Positions 1 through 6,912 of a stretch of 20,267 nt of DNA are shown here, piece by piece. The stretch's first letter is position 1. Each line of letters begins with the position of its first letter. The notes under the pieces were generated by a model. That model was not told the DNA's origin. It made no database searches and saw nothing but the letters and a program-made list of their open reading frames with translations. This stretch comes from Desulfovibrio sp. (GTDB taxonomy: Bacteria > Desulfobacterota > Desulfovibrionia > Desulfovibrionales > Desulfovibrionaceae), in NCBI GenBank assembly GCA_031270875.1, contig JAISXC010000069.1, positions 1 through 20,267 of the forward strand. Direction: 5' to 3'. A program made the position numbers and the translations under genes.

Positions 1-18
1 ATTTTTGTACGAAAAGGC

Positions 19-45
19 TTGCATTGCGAAAAAACCTCATATATT
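19..45 (+). promoter_or_regulatory. possible promoter of the porin gene
   Basis: A TTGCAT box at 19-24 and a TATATT box at 40-45 resemble sigma70 elements, but the 15-nt spacer is short. The surrounding 1-60 stretch is AT-rich compared with the coding sequence. The porin start at 125 has a good Shine-Dalgarno (GGAAGG, about 113-118). The promoter call is tentative because of the spacing. Confidence 0.35.
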
Positions 46-124
46 GTGGCTTCGCAAACGGGCGATTTTGTGAGAGGCAACTTCTTACACGCGCGAACAG
101 CGCAAAAGAAAGGAAGGTACTTGT

Positions 125-1675
125 ATGAAAAAACTCGCAACACTTCTGTTGGCGGCGGGTCTGGTGCTCGGGGCGGCCACCGGAGCGAGCGCCATTGACT
201 TCAAAGTCAAGGGCGAATGGCTCGTGACTTTTGACTTCGGCCAGAACGGCAACTTCACCGGCGGCAACGGCCGCACCGGCTCCGGCTTCGGCGACGGCGA
301 CGAGTTTGAGGCCGGCCAGCGCTTCCGCCTGGTTCTGGACGCCGTGGCCTCCGAATCCCTGTCCGGAGAGCTGTTCTTCGAAATCGGCGGCGCTAAATGG
401 GGCAGAGACGCCGCTACCCACGGTATGGCCGTGGGCGCCGACAGAACCGACACCATCAAGCTGCGCCGCGCCTTCATCGACTGGGTGGTGCCGCAGACCG
501 ACCTGAAGATCCGCATGGGCCTGCAGGGAATCGCCCTGCCCAGCTTCACCACCCAGACCCAGATCTTCAATGAAGACGTGGCCGGCATCAACGCCAGCTA
601 CAAAATCAACGACAACGTGTCCGTGACCGCCGTGTGGGCGCGCCCCTTCAACGACAACTATAACACCGGTGGTACCACCAGAAACAACTACATGGACAAC
701 GTGGACGCCTTCGCCCTGCTGGTCCCGCTGAGCTTTGACGGCGTCAAAGTGACCCCCTGGGCCATGTACGCGGCCCTCGGCCCCAACTGGAACCGCAACG
801 CCAGCGGCACTGTGGGAACCTCCTATGCCCGCGTGACGGGCGGCCTGCTGCCCGCCGGCGGCGCGCGCCACAAGAACGGCAGCTCCGCGGCCGGGGAGAG
901 GAATCTGTCCTCCTACGGCGACGCCTGGTGGGCCGGCCTGACGGGCGACATCACGGCCTTTGACCCCTTCCGCATCGCCTGGGATTTCAACTACGGCTCC
1001 GTGACCTGGCAGGACGACGGCCGCCTGAACCGCCGCGGCTGGCTGGCCTCCCTGCTCTTCGAGTACAAGCTTGACTGGGCCGTCCCGGGCCTGTACGCCT
1101 GGTACGGTTCCGGCGACGACAGCAACCCGGCCAACGGCTCCGAGCGCATGCCCAGCATCTCCACCAACAACACCAACAACCAGTTCTCGGACTTCGCCAT
1201 GAACGGCGCGCCCTGGTGGCACAGCCGCGAAGGCGTGCTGAGCGACAACATGACCGGCACCTGGGGCATCGGCGTGCGCATGAAGGACGTGAAATTTCTG
1301 GAAGACCTCAAGCACACCCTGTACCTCAACTACATCGGCGGCACCAACAGCCAGACCATGGCCAAGAAGATGTCCCGCAACGACATCTACAACAACAACT
1401 GGAACCGCGCTGCGAACGGCGGTCGCGGCACGGGTTATGACCCGCTGTACATGACCACCGGCGACAGCGCCCTGGAAATCGGCCTGCGCAACGTGTACCA
1501 GATGTACGAGAACTTCCAGATCTACTTTGAGGGCGCCTACATCGCCACCTGGCTGGATCACTCCAAAAACGTCTGGGGCCGCAGCGACATGAACGGCGTG
1601 CCAGGCGGCAGGCCAGGCAGCGATCAGGTGCGCGATCCCTGGAACATCAACCTGAGCTTCGTGTACTCTTTCTAA
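125..1675 (+). CDS. outer membrane homotrimeric porin (Desulfovibrio type)
   Basis: This is a 516-residue outer-membrane beta-barrel protein that likely forms a general diffusion channel. Seen: an N-terminal signal peptide (MKKLATLLLAAGLVLG, cleavage expected after GASA at about residue 23), alternating aromatic/polar strands, Gly/Asn-rich loops, and a C-terminal strand ending in phenylalanine (SFVYSF), the usual signature for BAM-dependent insertion. The opening after the signal (IDFKVKGEW) and the 'FEAGQRFRLVLDA...LSGELFFEIG' pattern match, from memory, the abundant porins of Desulfovibrio. A strong Shine-Dalgarno sits about 7 nt before the ATG. The gene stands alone, is followed by a hairpin terminator and converges on the aminotransferase. 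Substrate specificity cannot be read from the sequence. Confidence 0.9.
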   Translation: MKKLATLLLAAGLVLGAATGASAIDFKVKGEWLVTFDFGQNGNFTGGNGRTGSGFGDGDEFEAGQRFRLVLDAVASESLSGELFFEIGGAKWGRDAATHGMAVGADRTDTIKLRRAFIDWVVPQTDLKIRMGLQGIALPSFTTQTQIFNEDVAGINASYKINDNVSVTAVWARPFNDNYNTGGTTRNNYMDNVDAFALLVPLSFDGVKVTPWAMYAALGPNWNRNASGTVGTSYARVTGGLLPAGGARHKNGSSAAGERNLSSYGDAWWAGLTGDITAFDPFRIAWDFNYGSVTWQDDGRLNRRGWLASLLFEYKLDWAVPGLYAWYGSGDDSNPANGSERMPSISTNNTNNQFSDFAMNGAPWWHSREGVLSDNMTGTWGIGVRMKDVKFLEDLKHTLYLNYIGGTNSQTMAKKMSRNDIYNNNWNRAANGGRGTGYDPLYMTTGDSALEIGLRNVYQMYENFQIYFEGAYIATWLDHSKNVWGRSDMNGVPGGRPGSDQVRDPWNINLSFVYSF

Positions 1676-1714
1676 GAAAAAGCGCCGCACAAGCGGCAAG
1701 CACGCATTGTCAAC

Positions 1715-1753
1715 ACCAACAGAAAGGCCGCTGCAAAGCGGCCTTTCCGTTGG
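1715..1753. terminator. bidirectional hairpin terminator between convergent genes
   Basis: A perfect 10-bp stem (GAAAGGCCGC at 1722-1731 and GCGGCCTTTC at 1738-1747) has a TGCAAA loop and is extended by outer CCAAC/GTTGG pairing. It lies between the stops of the porin (+) and the aminotransferase (-), so it can serve both. The T-tract is short on either strand, but position and stem strength support the call. Confidence 0.7.
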
Positions 1754-1799
1754 GATGCCGGGTGAGAGGAATGGTGCGAGGAAGGGCCTGAATCCGGGA

Positions 1800-2909
1800 T
1801 TACAGTTCCGCTTTCAGGGCCGCGAGAAGGCGCTCCACGTTTTCCGTGCGGGCGGTCTCCCCCATCAGGCCGATGCGGATGACCTTGCCGGCCAGCGGGC
1901 CGAGGCCGTTGCCCAGTTCAATATTGTGCCTGCGCCGCAGTTTCGCGCGCAATTCGGCTTCATCCACGCCGGCGGGCGGCACCACAAGGTTGAGCATGGG
2001 CAGGCGGAAGGGTTTTTCCACGAACATGGCGAAGCCCAAATCCTCAAGGCCGGCCACCAGCAGCTCGTGCGCGGCGCGGTGGCGCGCGAAGACGTTGGGC
2101 AGCCCTTCCTCCAGAATCAGGGCGAGGGCCTGATACAGGGCGTAGTTCATGGTTACGGGCGCCGTGTGGTGATACACGCGCGTCCGCCCCTCCCAGTATT
2201 TGGTGAGCAGGGAAATGTCCAGATACCAGTTGGGCACCTTTGTCTTGCGGGCGTTGAGCTTGTCCATGGCCCGTCCGGAGAGGGAAAGCGGCGCCAGCCC
2301 GGGAGGGCAGGAAAGACACTTCTGCGTGCCGCTGTAAAAGGCGTCCACGCCCCATCTGTCCAGCGCCACCTCCATGCCGCCGAGGCCCGTTACGCTGTCC
2401 ACCAGGTACAGGGCGCCGTTTTCGCGCACAAGCGGGCCGATCTCCTCCACCGGATTTTCCACGCCCGTGGAGGTTTCCGCATGGACCACGCCCACAATGG
2501 AGTAGGATTTGCCGGCAAGCCGCTCCTTTACCCTGGAAGGAATGACCGGCGTGCCCCAGGGAAATTCCAGCACGTCGACCTCCGCGCCCAGACGGCCGGC
2601 GACGTCGGCCATGCGCGCGCCGAAGACGCCGTTTTGCAGGATGAGAACCCTGTCGCCCCTTTCAACCAGATTGACGTAGCAGGCCTCCATGCCGGAGGAA
2701 CCCGTGCCCGACATGGGCATGGTGACGTCGTTGCGCGTCCGGCAGACGGCGCGCAACTGATCCTTGATGGCGTTCATCAGGCCGATGAACTCCGCGTCCA
2801 TGTGCCCGAGCAGCGGCGTTGTCATGGCCTTGTACACGGCCTCGTTGACCATGGAGGGGCCCGGCCCCATGAGCAGAATCCTGGAAAGCGCGGAGAGCTG
2901 TGTTGTCAT
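1800..2909 (-). CDS. class-V PLP-dependent aminotransferase (alanine-glyoxylate / serine-pyruvate type)
   Basis: A 369-residue cytosolic fold-type I PLP enzyme. Seen: the N-terminal '[10 protein letters not shown]' (residues 12-21) typical of the serine-pyruvate/alanine-glyoxylate group; the phosphate-binding [10 protein letters not shown] (67-76); HAETSTG (143-149); the ring-contacting Asp in LVDSVTG (D171); and the Schiff-base lysine in [12 protein letters not shown] (K197). Length matches the family. The likely reaction is transamination between small amino acids and glyoxylate, pyruvate or hydroxypyruvate; the exact substrate is not determinable. Start: AGAGGT lies about 8 nt before the ATG at 2909, inside the last codons of the upstream DUF177 gene. 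The 6-nt gap implies co-transcription with it. Confidence 0.9.
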   Translation of the reverse strand: MTTQLSALSRILLMGPGPSMVNEAVYKAMTTPLLGHMDAEFIGLMNAIKDQLRAVCRTRNDVTMPMSGTGSSGMEACYVNLVERGDRVLILQNGVFGARMADVAGRLGAEVDVLEFPWGTPVIPSRVKERLAGKSYSIVGVVHAETSTGVENPVEEIGPLVRENGALYLVDSVTGLGGMEVALDRWGVDAFYSGTQKCLSCPPGLAPLSLSGRAMDKLNARKTKVPNWYLDISLLTKYWEGRTRVYHHTAPVTMNYALYQALALILEEGLPNVFARHRAAHELLVAGLEDLGFAMFVEKPFRLPMLNLVVPPAGVDEAELRAKLRRRHNIELGNGLGPLAGKVIRIGLMGETARTENVERLLAALKAEL

Positions 2910-2915
2910 TGCATG

Positions 2916-3449
2916 CTACCTCTCAAGTAAAATTGATGAACAAATCTTCAGGCCGCGCAGAGCCGCCAGCCTCGGGTCGGCCTCCCCGCGCGCGCAGGAG
3001 CAGACGCCGTTGTTGAGATTGGTTCCGCAGGCGGGGCATATTCCCTTGCAGCCGGAACGGCACAGGGGGGCGGGCGGCAGGGCCAGCAAAAACTCCTCCC
3101 AGCAGAGAGCCCCCATATCCAGCAGGAAAACGCCGTCCCGCAGAAGGATGCGGCTTTCTTCCCCGTTTTCCCGCGCCTTCGCGGGAAAAGGCTCGAATTC
3201 CTCAAAATCGACCTTGAGGGGAACCGGGGCATCCTCCGCGCAGCGGTTGCAGGGCATGACGACGGCGCCCGTGAGGCGGCCGCGCACAAGGCAGCCGGAC
3301 TCCGCCGGGATGACCGTGACGGATGCCTCAAGCGGGCTTGAGACGGCGCATTCCATGCCGAAGGCGCTGATGGGGGAAAGCCACATGGCCTGATCGGCAA
3401 GGCGAAAACGCGCGCCCCCGGGCGGCAATTCGTGTATGGGTATGAGCAT
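2916..3449 (-). CDS. DUF177 / YceD-family metal-binding protein
   Basis: A 177-residue small cytosolic protein of the YceD/DUF177 family, in many bacteria encoded just before rpmF and linked to 23S rRNA/ribosome assembly. Seen: the opening IPIHELP; a CNRC pair (C67, C70) in the middle; and a C-terminal zinc-ribbon-like cluster C130-x3-C134-x3-C138-x2-C141 followed by C150-x-C152, with the family motif CPACGTNLN. Start: the reading frame stays open to 3614, but only the ATG at 3449 fits. The upstream extension overlaps the tRNA promoter and start, and a good promoter (3462-3490) lies just ahead of 3449. The leader is only about 10 nt and lacks a Shine-Dalgarno. Oddity: no rpmF follows; a class-V aminotransferase follows instead. 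Confidence 0.85.
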   Translation of the reverse strand: MLIPIHELPPGGARFRLADQAMWLSPISAFGMECAVSSPLEASVTVIPAESGCLVRGRLTGAVVMPCNRCAEDAPVPLKVDFEEFEPFPAKARENGEESRILLRDGVFLLDMGALCWEEFLLALPPAPLCRSGCKGICPACGTNLNNGVCSCARGEADPRLAALRGLKICSSILLER

Positions 3450-3461
3450 GTTTTTTTTGAA

Positions 3462-3490
3462 ATAATGCGCCGGAAACAAAAATTTGTAAA
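3462..3490 (-). promoter_or_regulatory. sigma70-like promoter for DUF177-aminotransferase
   Basis: Read on the minus strand, TTTACA (3490-3485) and CATTAT (3467-3462) are separated by exactly 17 nt. The expected transcription start lies about 10 nt before the ATG at 3449, giving a short A-rich leader (A8 run) without a Shine-Dalgarno. Confidence 0.55.
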
Positions 3491-3530
3491 CACGCTTTCC
3501 GGCTTTTCCGGAAATTTGTGCCGCAGGGGC

Positions 3531-3559
3531 TTGACTTCCGCGCGGGAAAAGAGTAGCCT
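3531..3559 (+). promoter_or_regulatory. promoter of tRNA-fMet
   Basis: TTGACT (3531-3536) and TAGCCT (3554-3559) are separated by 17 nt, placing transcription start about 12 nt before the tRNA. The -35 is strong and the -10 is weak. The promoter is back-to-back with the DUF177 promoter. A perfect 7-bp inverted repeat (TTTCCGG/CCGGAAA, 3496-3514) lies between the two. Confidence 0.6.
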
Positions 3560-3577
3560 TCCAAATCAGCCATATAT

Positions 3578-3654
<77 letters not shown>

Positions 3655-3696
3655 GAAAATTCAAGGGTTTACGATGAAAATCGTAGACCATTTTCT
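3655..3696. terminator. hairpin terminator between tRNA-fMet and the AlbA gene
   Basis: GGTTTACGAT (3666-3675) and ATCGTAGACC (3680-3689) form a 10-bp stem with one G-T pair closed by a GAAA tetraloop. It is flanked by complementary GAAAAT/ATTTTC arms, giving a T-rich tail on either strand. It lies between the tRNA (+) and the convergent AlbA gene (-), so it probably ends both transcripts. Confidence 0.6.
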
Positions 3697-3725
3697 GTTG
3701 GTTGGCGGTTCTCATGGCAGGGCGC

Positions 3726-5201
3726 TCAGGGGGTCAGAATTTTTCTGCCCGCTTCGGTGATGCGGTACTTCTGCCTGCTGCTGGTAGGCTTGTCGGGGAT
3801 GGTCATTTCAAGCCAGCCGAGTTCAAGCAGTGGTTTGATCTCTTGGTCCCTGAACCTGGTTCTGTTTGTTTTGCCGACATGTGTCATCAACTCGCGAATT
3901 TCTTTTTTTTCCAAACAGTTACGCAAAATTTCGACTTGGGACGAACTTGGGACAGACTTGGGACGGCCTTGGGACGGACCTAGGCCATCTCCGGAACTCT
4001 CAGGAGCCTTCTCCATAAAATCAAACTCCGGCACACTGATGACCATGCGGAAGATATCACCTTCTATGAGTTGCGGGTCAGCGCCGCCGTATTTTTTGCC
4101 ATACAGCCACATCTTGCGCATGCCGGAACCGAGTTCGTCGGCACGGTCGATCTCGCGGAAAAAAGCGCCAAGAACCGGATTTTTGGGGTACGGGACGGAG
4201 CTTTCCGGATCAAGCAGGCCGAAGCCGTGCGGGCGGTTCGCATTATAAGTGGTGACCTTGCCGCGCTCAATGATCAGCCGCGCCGGAACGCCGCTGGCAT
4301 ATTCACGATGGATCAGAATATTGGAGGCGACTTCCCGGAAGATGGCGTCACGCAAGCTGCGGCGTTCCATGCCCTCAAGATAGAACGGGTCCGGCAGGTG
4401 TTTTTGGATGAAGGCCAGTATCCTGTCGTAACTGTCGAGCAGGTTGGTGCGGATCAAATCCCGGTCATCGTAGCGATCCACATCCACCTTGCGCAAAATG
4501 CAGTCTGTGCGGTGCGGCGGGCAAACCTGCAATATCTGCGCGTCTGTGCCGAAAAGCATCACGCCAGCCAAGGTAACGCCGGATTTGCGCGTTTCCGGAT
4601 CAATTTGTACCAGTTGCACGCTTTTGAGCAACTGCTCGTCATCCATGTCCGTCCACGCATGATTCTTGTGGTTGATGCGGACATAGCGGCGGCACCGCTC
4701 GATCAACTCCGCCCGCAGGTCTCCCGGCTGAATCCAGGGATAAACCCGGTTTTCGCTGAAGCTGGTTTGTTTGCGCAGGTAGAGATGGGCAACCTGCGAG
4801 GTGCTGTCGGTGATGTCAAAGTCCCCGTCCTCGTTGCGGTCATAAATTCGTCCGTTGCAACGATGTACCTGCGAGCTTTCCGGAACGTAGACGACCAGTA
4901 TGCTTTCCCCATCCACCGTCGCGGCGTCGATGGACAAATAGGTTGGCGGCGACAGTTTTTGCGGATTATTGACGGCGGTCACGAAATCCTTGCGGACCTG
5001 ATCAACCGTTTCCGGGGCTATGCCGGTGATTTTCCCGGCATCGTTGACGCCCAGCAGGAGCGTACCGCCATGTCGGTTGAGAAACGCGCAGACGGTTTCA
5101 TAGACATCACGGTTGAGTTGGGCGCGGCAGGTCTTGAATTCCAGTGACAGCCCCTCGCCCTGGGCAATCAATGCCTTTATCTGGTGTTCACTCAATTTCA
5201 T
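3726..5201 (-). CDS. AlbA_2 (Schlafen-like) domain ATP-binding protein with C-terminal winged helix
   Basis: A 491-residue protein of the AlbA_2 / 'RecG-like C-terminal' family, usually annotated as putative transcriptional regulators or ATP-binding proteins. Seen: an AlbA_2 domain at about residues 15-140 (EGLSLEFK at 16-23; GGTLLLGVND at 45-54); a GHKL-type ATPase region with N-box EVASNILIHREY (290-301) and DELGSG (355-360); a low-complexity linker (about 400-422) encoded by an 11-bp tandem repeat; and a C-terminal winged-helix region (about 425-491). It begins 14 nt inside the end of the Fic gene with only a weak Shine-Dalgarno, so translation is probably coupled. Its partnership with Fic suggests a regulatory or stress/defence role, but the actual function is unknown. 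Confidence 0.85.
   Translation of the reverse strand: MKLSEHQIKALIAQGEGLSLEFKTCRAQLNRDVYETVCAFLNRHGGTLLLGVNDAGKITGIAPETVDQVRKDFVTAVNNPQKLSPPTYLSIDAATVDGESILVVYVPESSQVHRCNGRIYDRNEDGDFDITDSTSQVAHLYLRKQTSFSENRVYPWIQPGDLRAELIERCRRYVRINHKNHAWTDMDDEQLLKSVQLVQIDPETRKSGVTLAGVMLFGTDAQILQVCPPHRTDCILRKVDVDRYDDRDLIRTNLLDSYDRILAFIQKHLPDPFYLEGMERRSLRDAIFREVASNILIHREYASGVPARLIIERGKVTTYNANRPHGFGLLDPESSVPYPKNPVLGAFFREIDRADELGSGMRKMWLYGKKYGGADPQLIEGDIFRMVISVPEFDFMEKAPESSGDGLGPSQGRPKSVPSSSQVEILRNCLEKKEIRELMTHVGKTNRTRFRDQEIKPLLELGWLEMTIPDKPTSSRQKYRITEAGRKILTP
3934..3977. repeat. four copies of an 11-bp tandem repeat inside the AlbA gene
   Basis: Units at 3934-3944, 3945-3955, 3956-3966 and 3967-3977 follow ACTTGGGACGG with one or two changes each, and a partial fifth begins at 3978. 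Because 11 is not a multiple of 3, gain or loss of one unit would shift the frame before the winged-helix domain. Confidence 0.9.
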
Positions 5202-6357
5202 TCATATTCTCGGCAGTCAGAACATCCATATAACGGCTGTAAGCAAAAAGTCGGTTTCGTTTGTTATCGCCCAGTTTGCGGATAATTTCCAGGCCTTCCA
5301 GCCGGGCAAGGGCTTTATTGACCGTGGCCGGGGTGAGGCCGGTTTTACCCGTCAACCAGACTGCGCTGACAATGGGACGTTCCAGCATTGCGACGTGAAT
5401 TGCCCGCACGGAAGATGCGGCCCTGCCCAATGCGGCAATTGTTGCAGCGTCTGTTTCCGCCATTTCCGCCAGCCTGCGTATGGATGCGACAGCTTGGGTT
5501 GCCGTTGTCGTCACGGCTTCGGCGAAAAATTGCAGCCACGTTTCCCAATCGCCATTGGCGCGTATGCTGTTCAGCAGGTCATAGTAATATTGGCGGTGCT
5601 CTTTGAAATAAAGGCTCAAATATAACAGCGGCTCACGCAGCGCCTTTTGTTCGCAAAGAATAAGCGTAATAAGCAAGCGCCCCAGCCGCCCGTTTCCGTC
5701 AAGAAAAGGGTGGATGGTTTCAAACTGAACATGGGCCAGAGCCGCTTTCAGCAGCGGGGGCGTGGCGTGGGGAATATCGTGCAGGAATTTTTCCAGTTCG
5801 CCCATGCATTCCAGCACATTTTCAGCCGGGGGAGGGACAAAGTACGCATTACCGGGGCGGGTGCCGCCGATCCAGTTCTGGCTGCGCCGAAACTCGCCGG
5901 GATGGGCATGGCTTCCCCGTCCATGAGAGAGTAAAATCCCGTGCATTTCGCGGAACAAACGTAAGGACAGGGGAAACCCTTCCCCAAGGCGCTTGAGGCC
6001 ATGTTCCAGAGCCGCGACATAGTTGCTCACCTCTTGAACGTCCGCCACCGGAACACCGGGCTCCTGGTCAATCTCAAAAAGCAGGAGGTCGGAAAGAGAG
6101 GATTGCGTTCCTTCAATCATGGAAGAAAGCACCGCTTCTTTCCGAACATATGTATAGAGAAACAGCGCCGTGCTCGGCAGCATGTCGGATGCGCTGTCCA
6201 GACGGCCAAGGGCAAGGGCGGCGGCGTCAAAGGCGGCGAGCAGCGTTTCGTCCCATTCGATGGGCGGAACCGGCGGCAACGGCGCGGGGACAAAGGCGTT
6301 GGCCTTTTCTCCCACGGTGCTGACAGGCGTGTAGCAGCCTTGGAGCGGGCGGTTCAT
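5188..6357 (-). CDS. Fic family protein (putative AMP transferase) with self-inhibitory motif and C-terminal winged helix
   Basis: A 389-residue Fic-domain protein. Seen: a Fic_N-type start rich in proline (AFVPAPLPPVPP, 21-32); an N-terminal inhibitory motif S78-x3-E82-G83 (SSMIEG), matching the (S/T)xxxE(G/N) consensus of class II Fic proteins, whose glutamate blocks the ATP site; the complete catalytic motif HPFLDGNGRLGR (216-227); and a C-terminal winged-helix region (about 310-375). Family knowledge: such enzymes AMPylate a protein Ser/Thr/Tyr, often themselves or a partner, and are held inactive by the inhibitory helix. Start: AGGA lies 5 nt before the ATG. The AT-rich promoter and inverted repeat upstream suggest autoregulation through the winged helix. 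The target is unknown. Confidence 0.92.
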   Translation of the reverse strand: MNRPLQGCYTPVSTVGEKANAFVPAPLPPVPPIEWDETLLAAFDAAALALGRLDSASDMLPSTALFLYTYVRKEAVLSSMIEGTQSSLSDLLLFEIDQEPGVPVADVQEVSNYVAALEHGLKRLGEGFPLSLRLFREMHGILLSHGRGSHAHPGEFRRSQNWIGGTRPGNAYFVPPPAENVLECMGELEKFLHDIPHATPPLLKAALAHVQFETIHPFLDGNGRLGRLLITLILCEQKALREPLLYLSLYFKEHRQYYYDLLNSIRANGDWETWLQFFAEAVTTTATQAVASIRRLAEMAETDAATIAALGRAASSVRAIHVAMLERPIVSAVWLTGKTGLTPATVNKALARLEGLEIIRKLGDNKRNRLFAYSRYMDVLTAENMNEIE

Positions 6358-6382
6358 AAGTATCCTAAATTAAGGCGTGACA

Positions 6383-6420
6383 CTATTTTATGATAATACC
6401 ATATTCTAAAATAGCGTGAA
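6383..6420 (-). promoter_or_regulatory. promoter and likely operator of the Fic-AlbA operon
   Basis: On the minus strand TTCACG (6420-6415) and TATTAT (6398-6393) have a 16-nt spacer. An inverted repeat (CTATTTTA at 6383-6390, TAAAATAG at 6407-6414) puts one arm against the -35 box and the other at the expected start site, a layout typical of a repressor operator. The region is far more AT-rich than its surroundings. Confidence 0.55.
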
Positions 6421-6432
6421 AGTAAAGTATAC

Positions 6433-6582
6433 TCAAGAATCGCCTGTGTCGTTTCCCGTATCCAAAAAGCTCATTGCGGCGCATGCCGGTATAGAGGCCA
6501 GGAGCATGAGGTTTGCCACCTTGCGGTTCGGGGCGGTTTCAATGGCTTCCAGAAAGCGCCTGCGCTCTTCTTCGGTGAGCAT
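6433..6582 (-). CDS. possible small hypothetical protein (49 aa)
   Basis: An open frame of 49 residues starts at MLTEEERRRFLEAIE and is followed by a hydrophobic stretch (NLMLLASIPACAAMSFL) that could be a membrane segment. It sits directly downstream of tRNA-Pro on the same strand, so it could be expressed by read-through. The Shine-Dalgarno is weak. The open frame extends upstream through the tRNA, but that part is certainly not coding. I recognise no family. It may be a real small membrane protein or chance. Confidence 0.3.
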   Translation of the reverse strand: MLTEEERRRFLEAIETAPNRKVANLMLLASIPACAAMSFLDTGNDTGDS

Positions 6583-6644
6583 TTCCGTCTTAAGGTATAT
6601 TGAAAAGGGCCCCGCGATTTTGCCCGCAAGCCCCTGTCGTTGCC

Positions 6645-6721
6645 TGGTCGGAACGGCCCGATTTGAACGGGCGACCCTCTGCTCCCAAAGCAGATGCGCT
6701 ACCAAGCTGCGCCACGTTCCG
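6645..6721 (-). tRNA. tRNA-Pro (UGG)
   Basis: The gene is 77 nt with an encoded CCA (6645-6647 as TGG on the plus strand). The acceptor stem CGGAACG pairs with CGTTCCG. The anticodon stem TCTGC/GCAGA encloses the loop TTTGGGA, so the anticodon is UGG (proline). The T arm GGTTCAAAT-type loop and the D-loop GGTAGCGC are intact. Confidence 0.96.
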
Positions 6722-6791
6722 ATACTTGCTTATATGTCGATTCCACTGAAAAAGTTTAGGTTTGTCTGTGTTTGGCCCTTCGCCAGGTTTC

Positions 6792-6862
6792 ACCTGCTTT
6801 CCCTTGTTTTTTACCGCTTCACTAAATGAAAAGGGAAAACAGGTCAAGAACGCATTTATAAT
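6792..6862 (+). promoter_or_regulatory. inverted repeat and promoter upstream of the CDF transporter
   Basis: A 14-bp inverted repeat (ACCTGCTTTCCCTT at 6792-6805, AAGGGAAAACAGGT at 6831-6844) matches at 13 of 14 positions. A perfect TATAAT lies at 6857-6862, with the right arm occupying the -35 zone; no good -35 box is visible. The layout suggests an activator- or repressor-controlled promoter with transcription starting near 6869, 44 nt before the CDF start. A long stem-loop is the alternative reading. Confidence 0.5.
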
Positions 6863-6912
6863 GCAGTCGGAGACGGCTTGCCCTGAGTGGATGAAACGGC
6901 TAGAATGGCGGC

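Noticed and set aside
1707..2930. A 407-codon plus-strand frame opposite the aminotransferase
   Set aside because: It is the antisense shadow of a gene with complete PLP-enzyme motifs, and it starts inside the terminator hairpin.
4071..5147. A 358-codon plus-strand frame opposite the AlbA gene
   Set aside because: Antisense shadow with no Shine-Dalgarno or motif; the minus-strand product matches a known family.
6416..6829. Frames on both strands that run through tRNA-Pro
   Set aside because: They cover a complete tRNA gene, so translation there is not credible. Only the part beyond the tRNA (6433-6582, minus) was kept, at low confidence.
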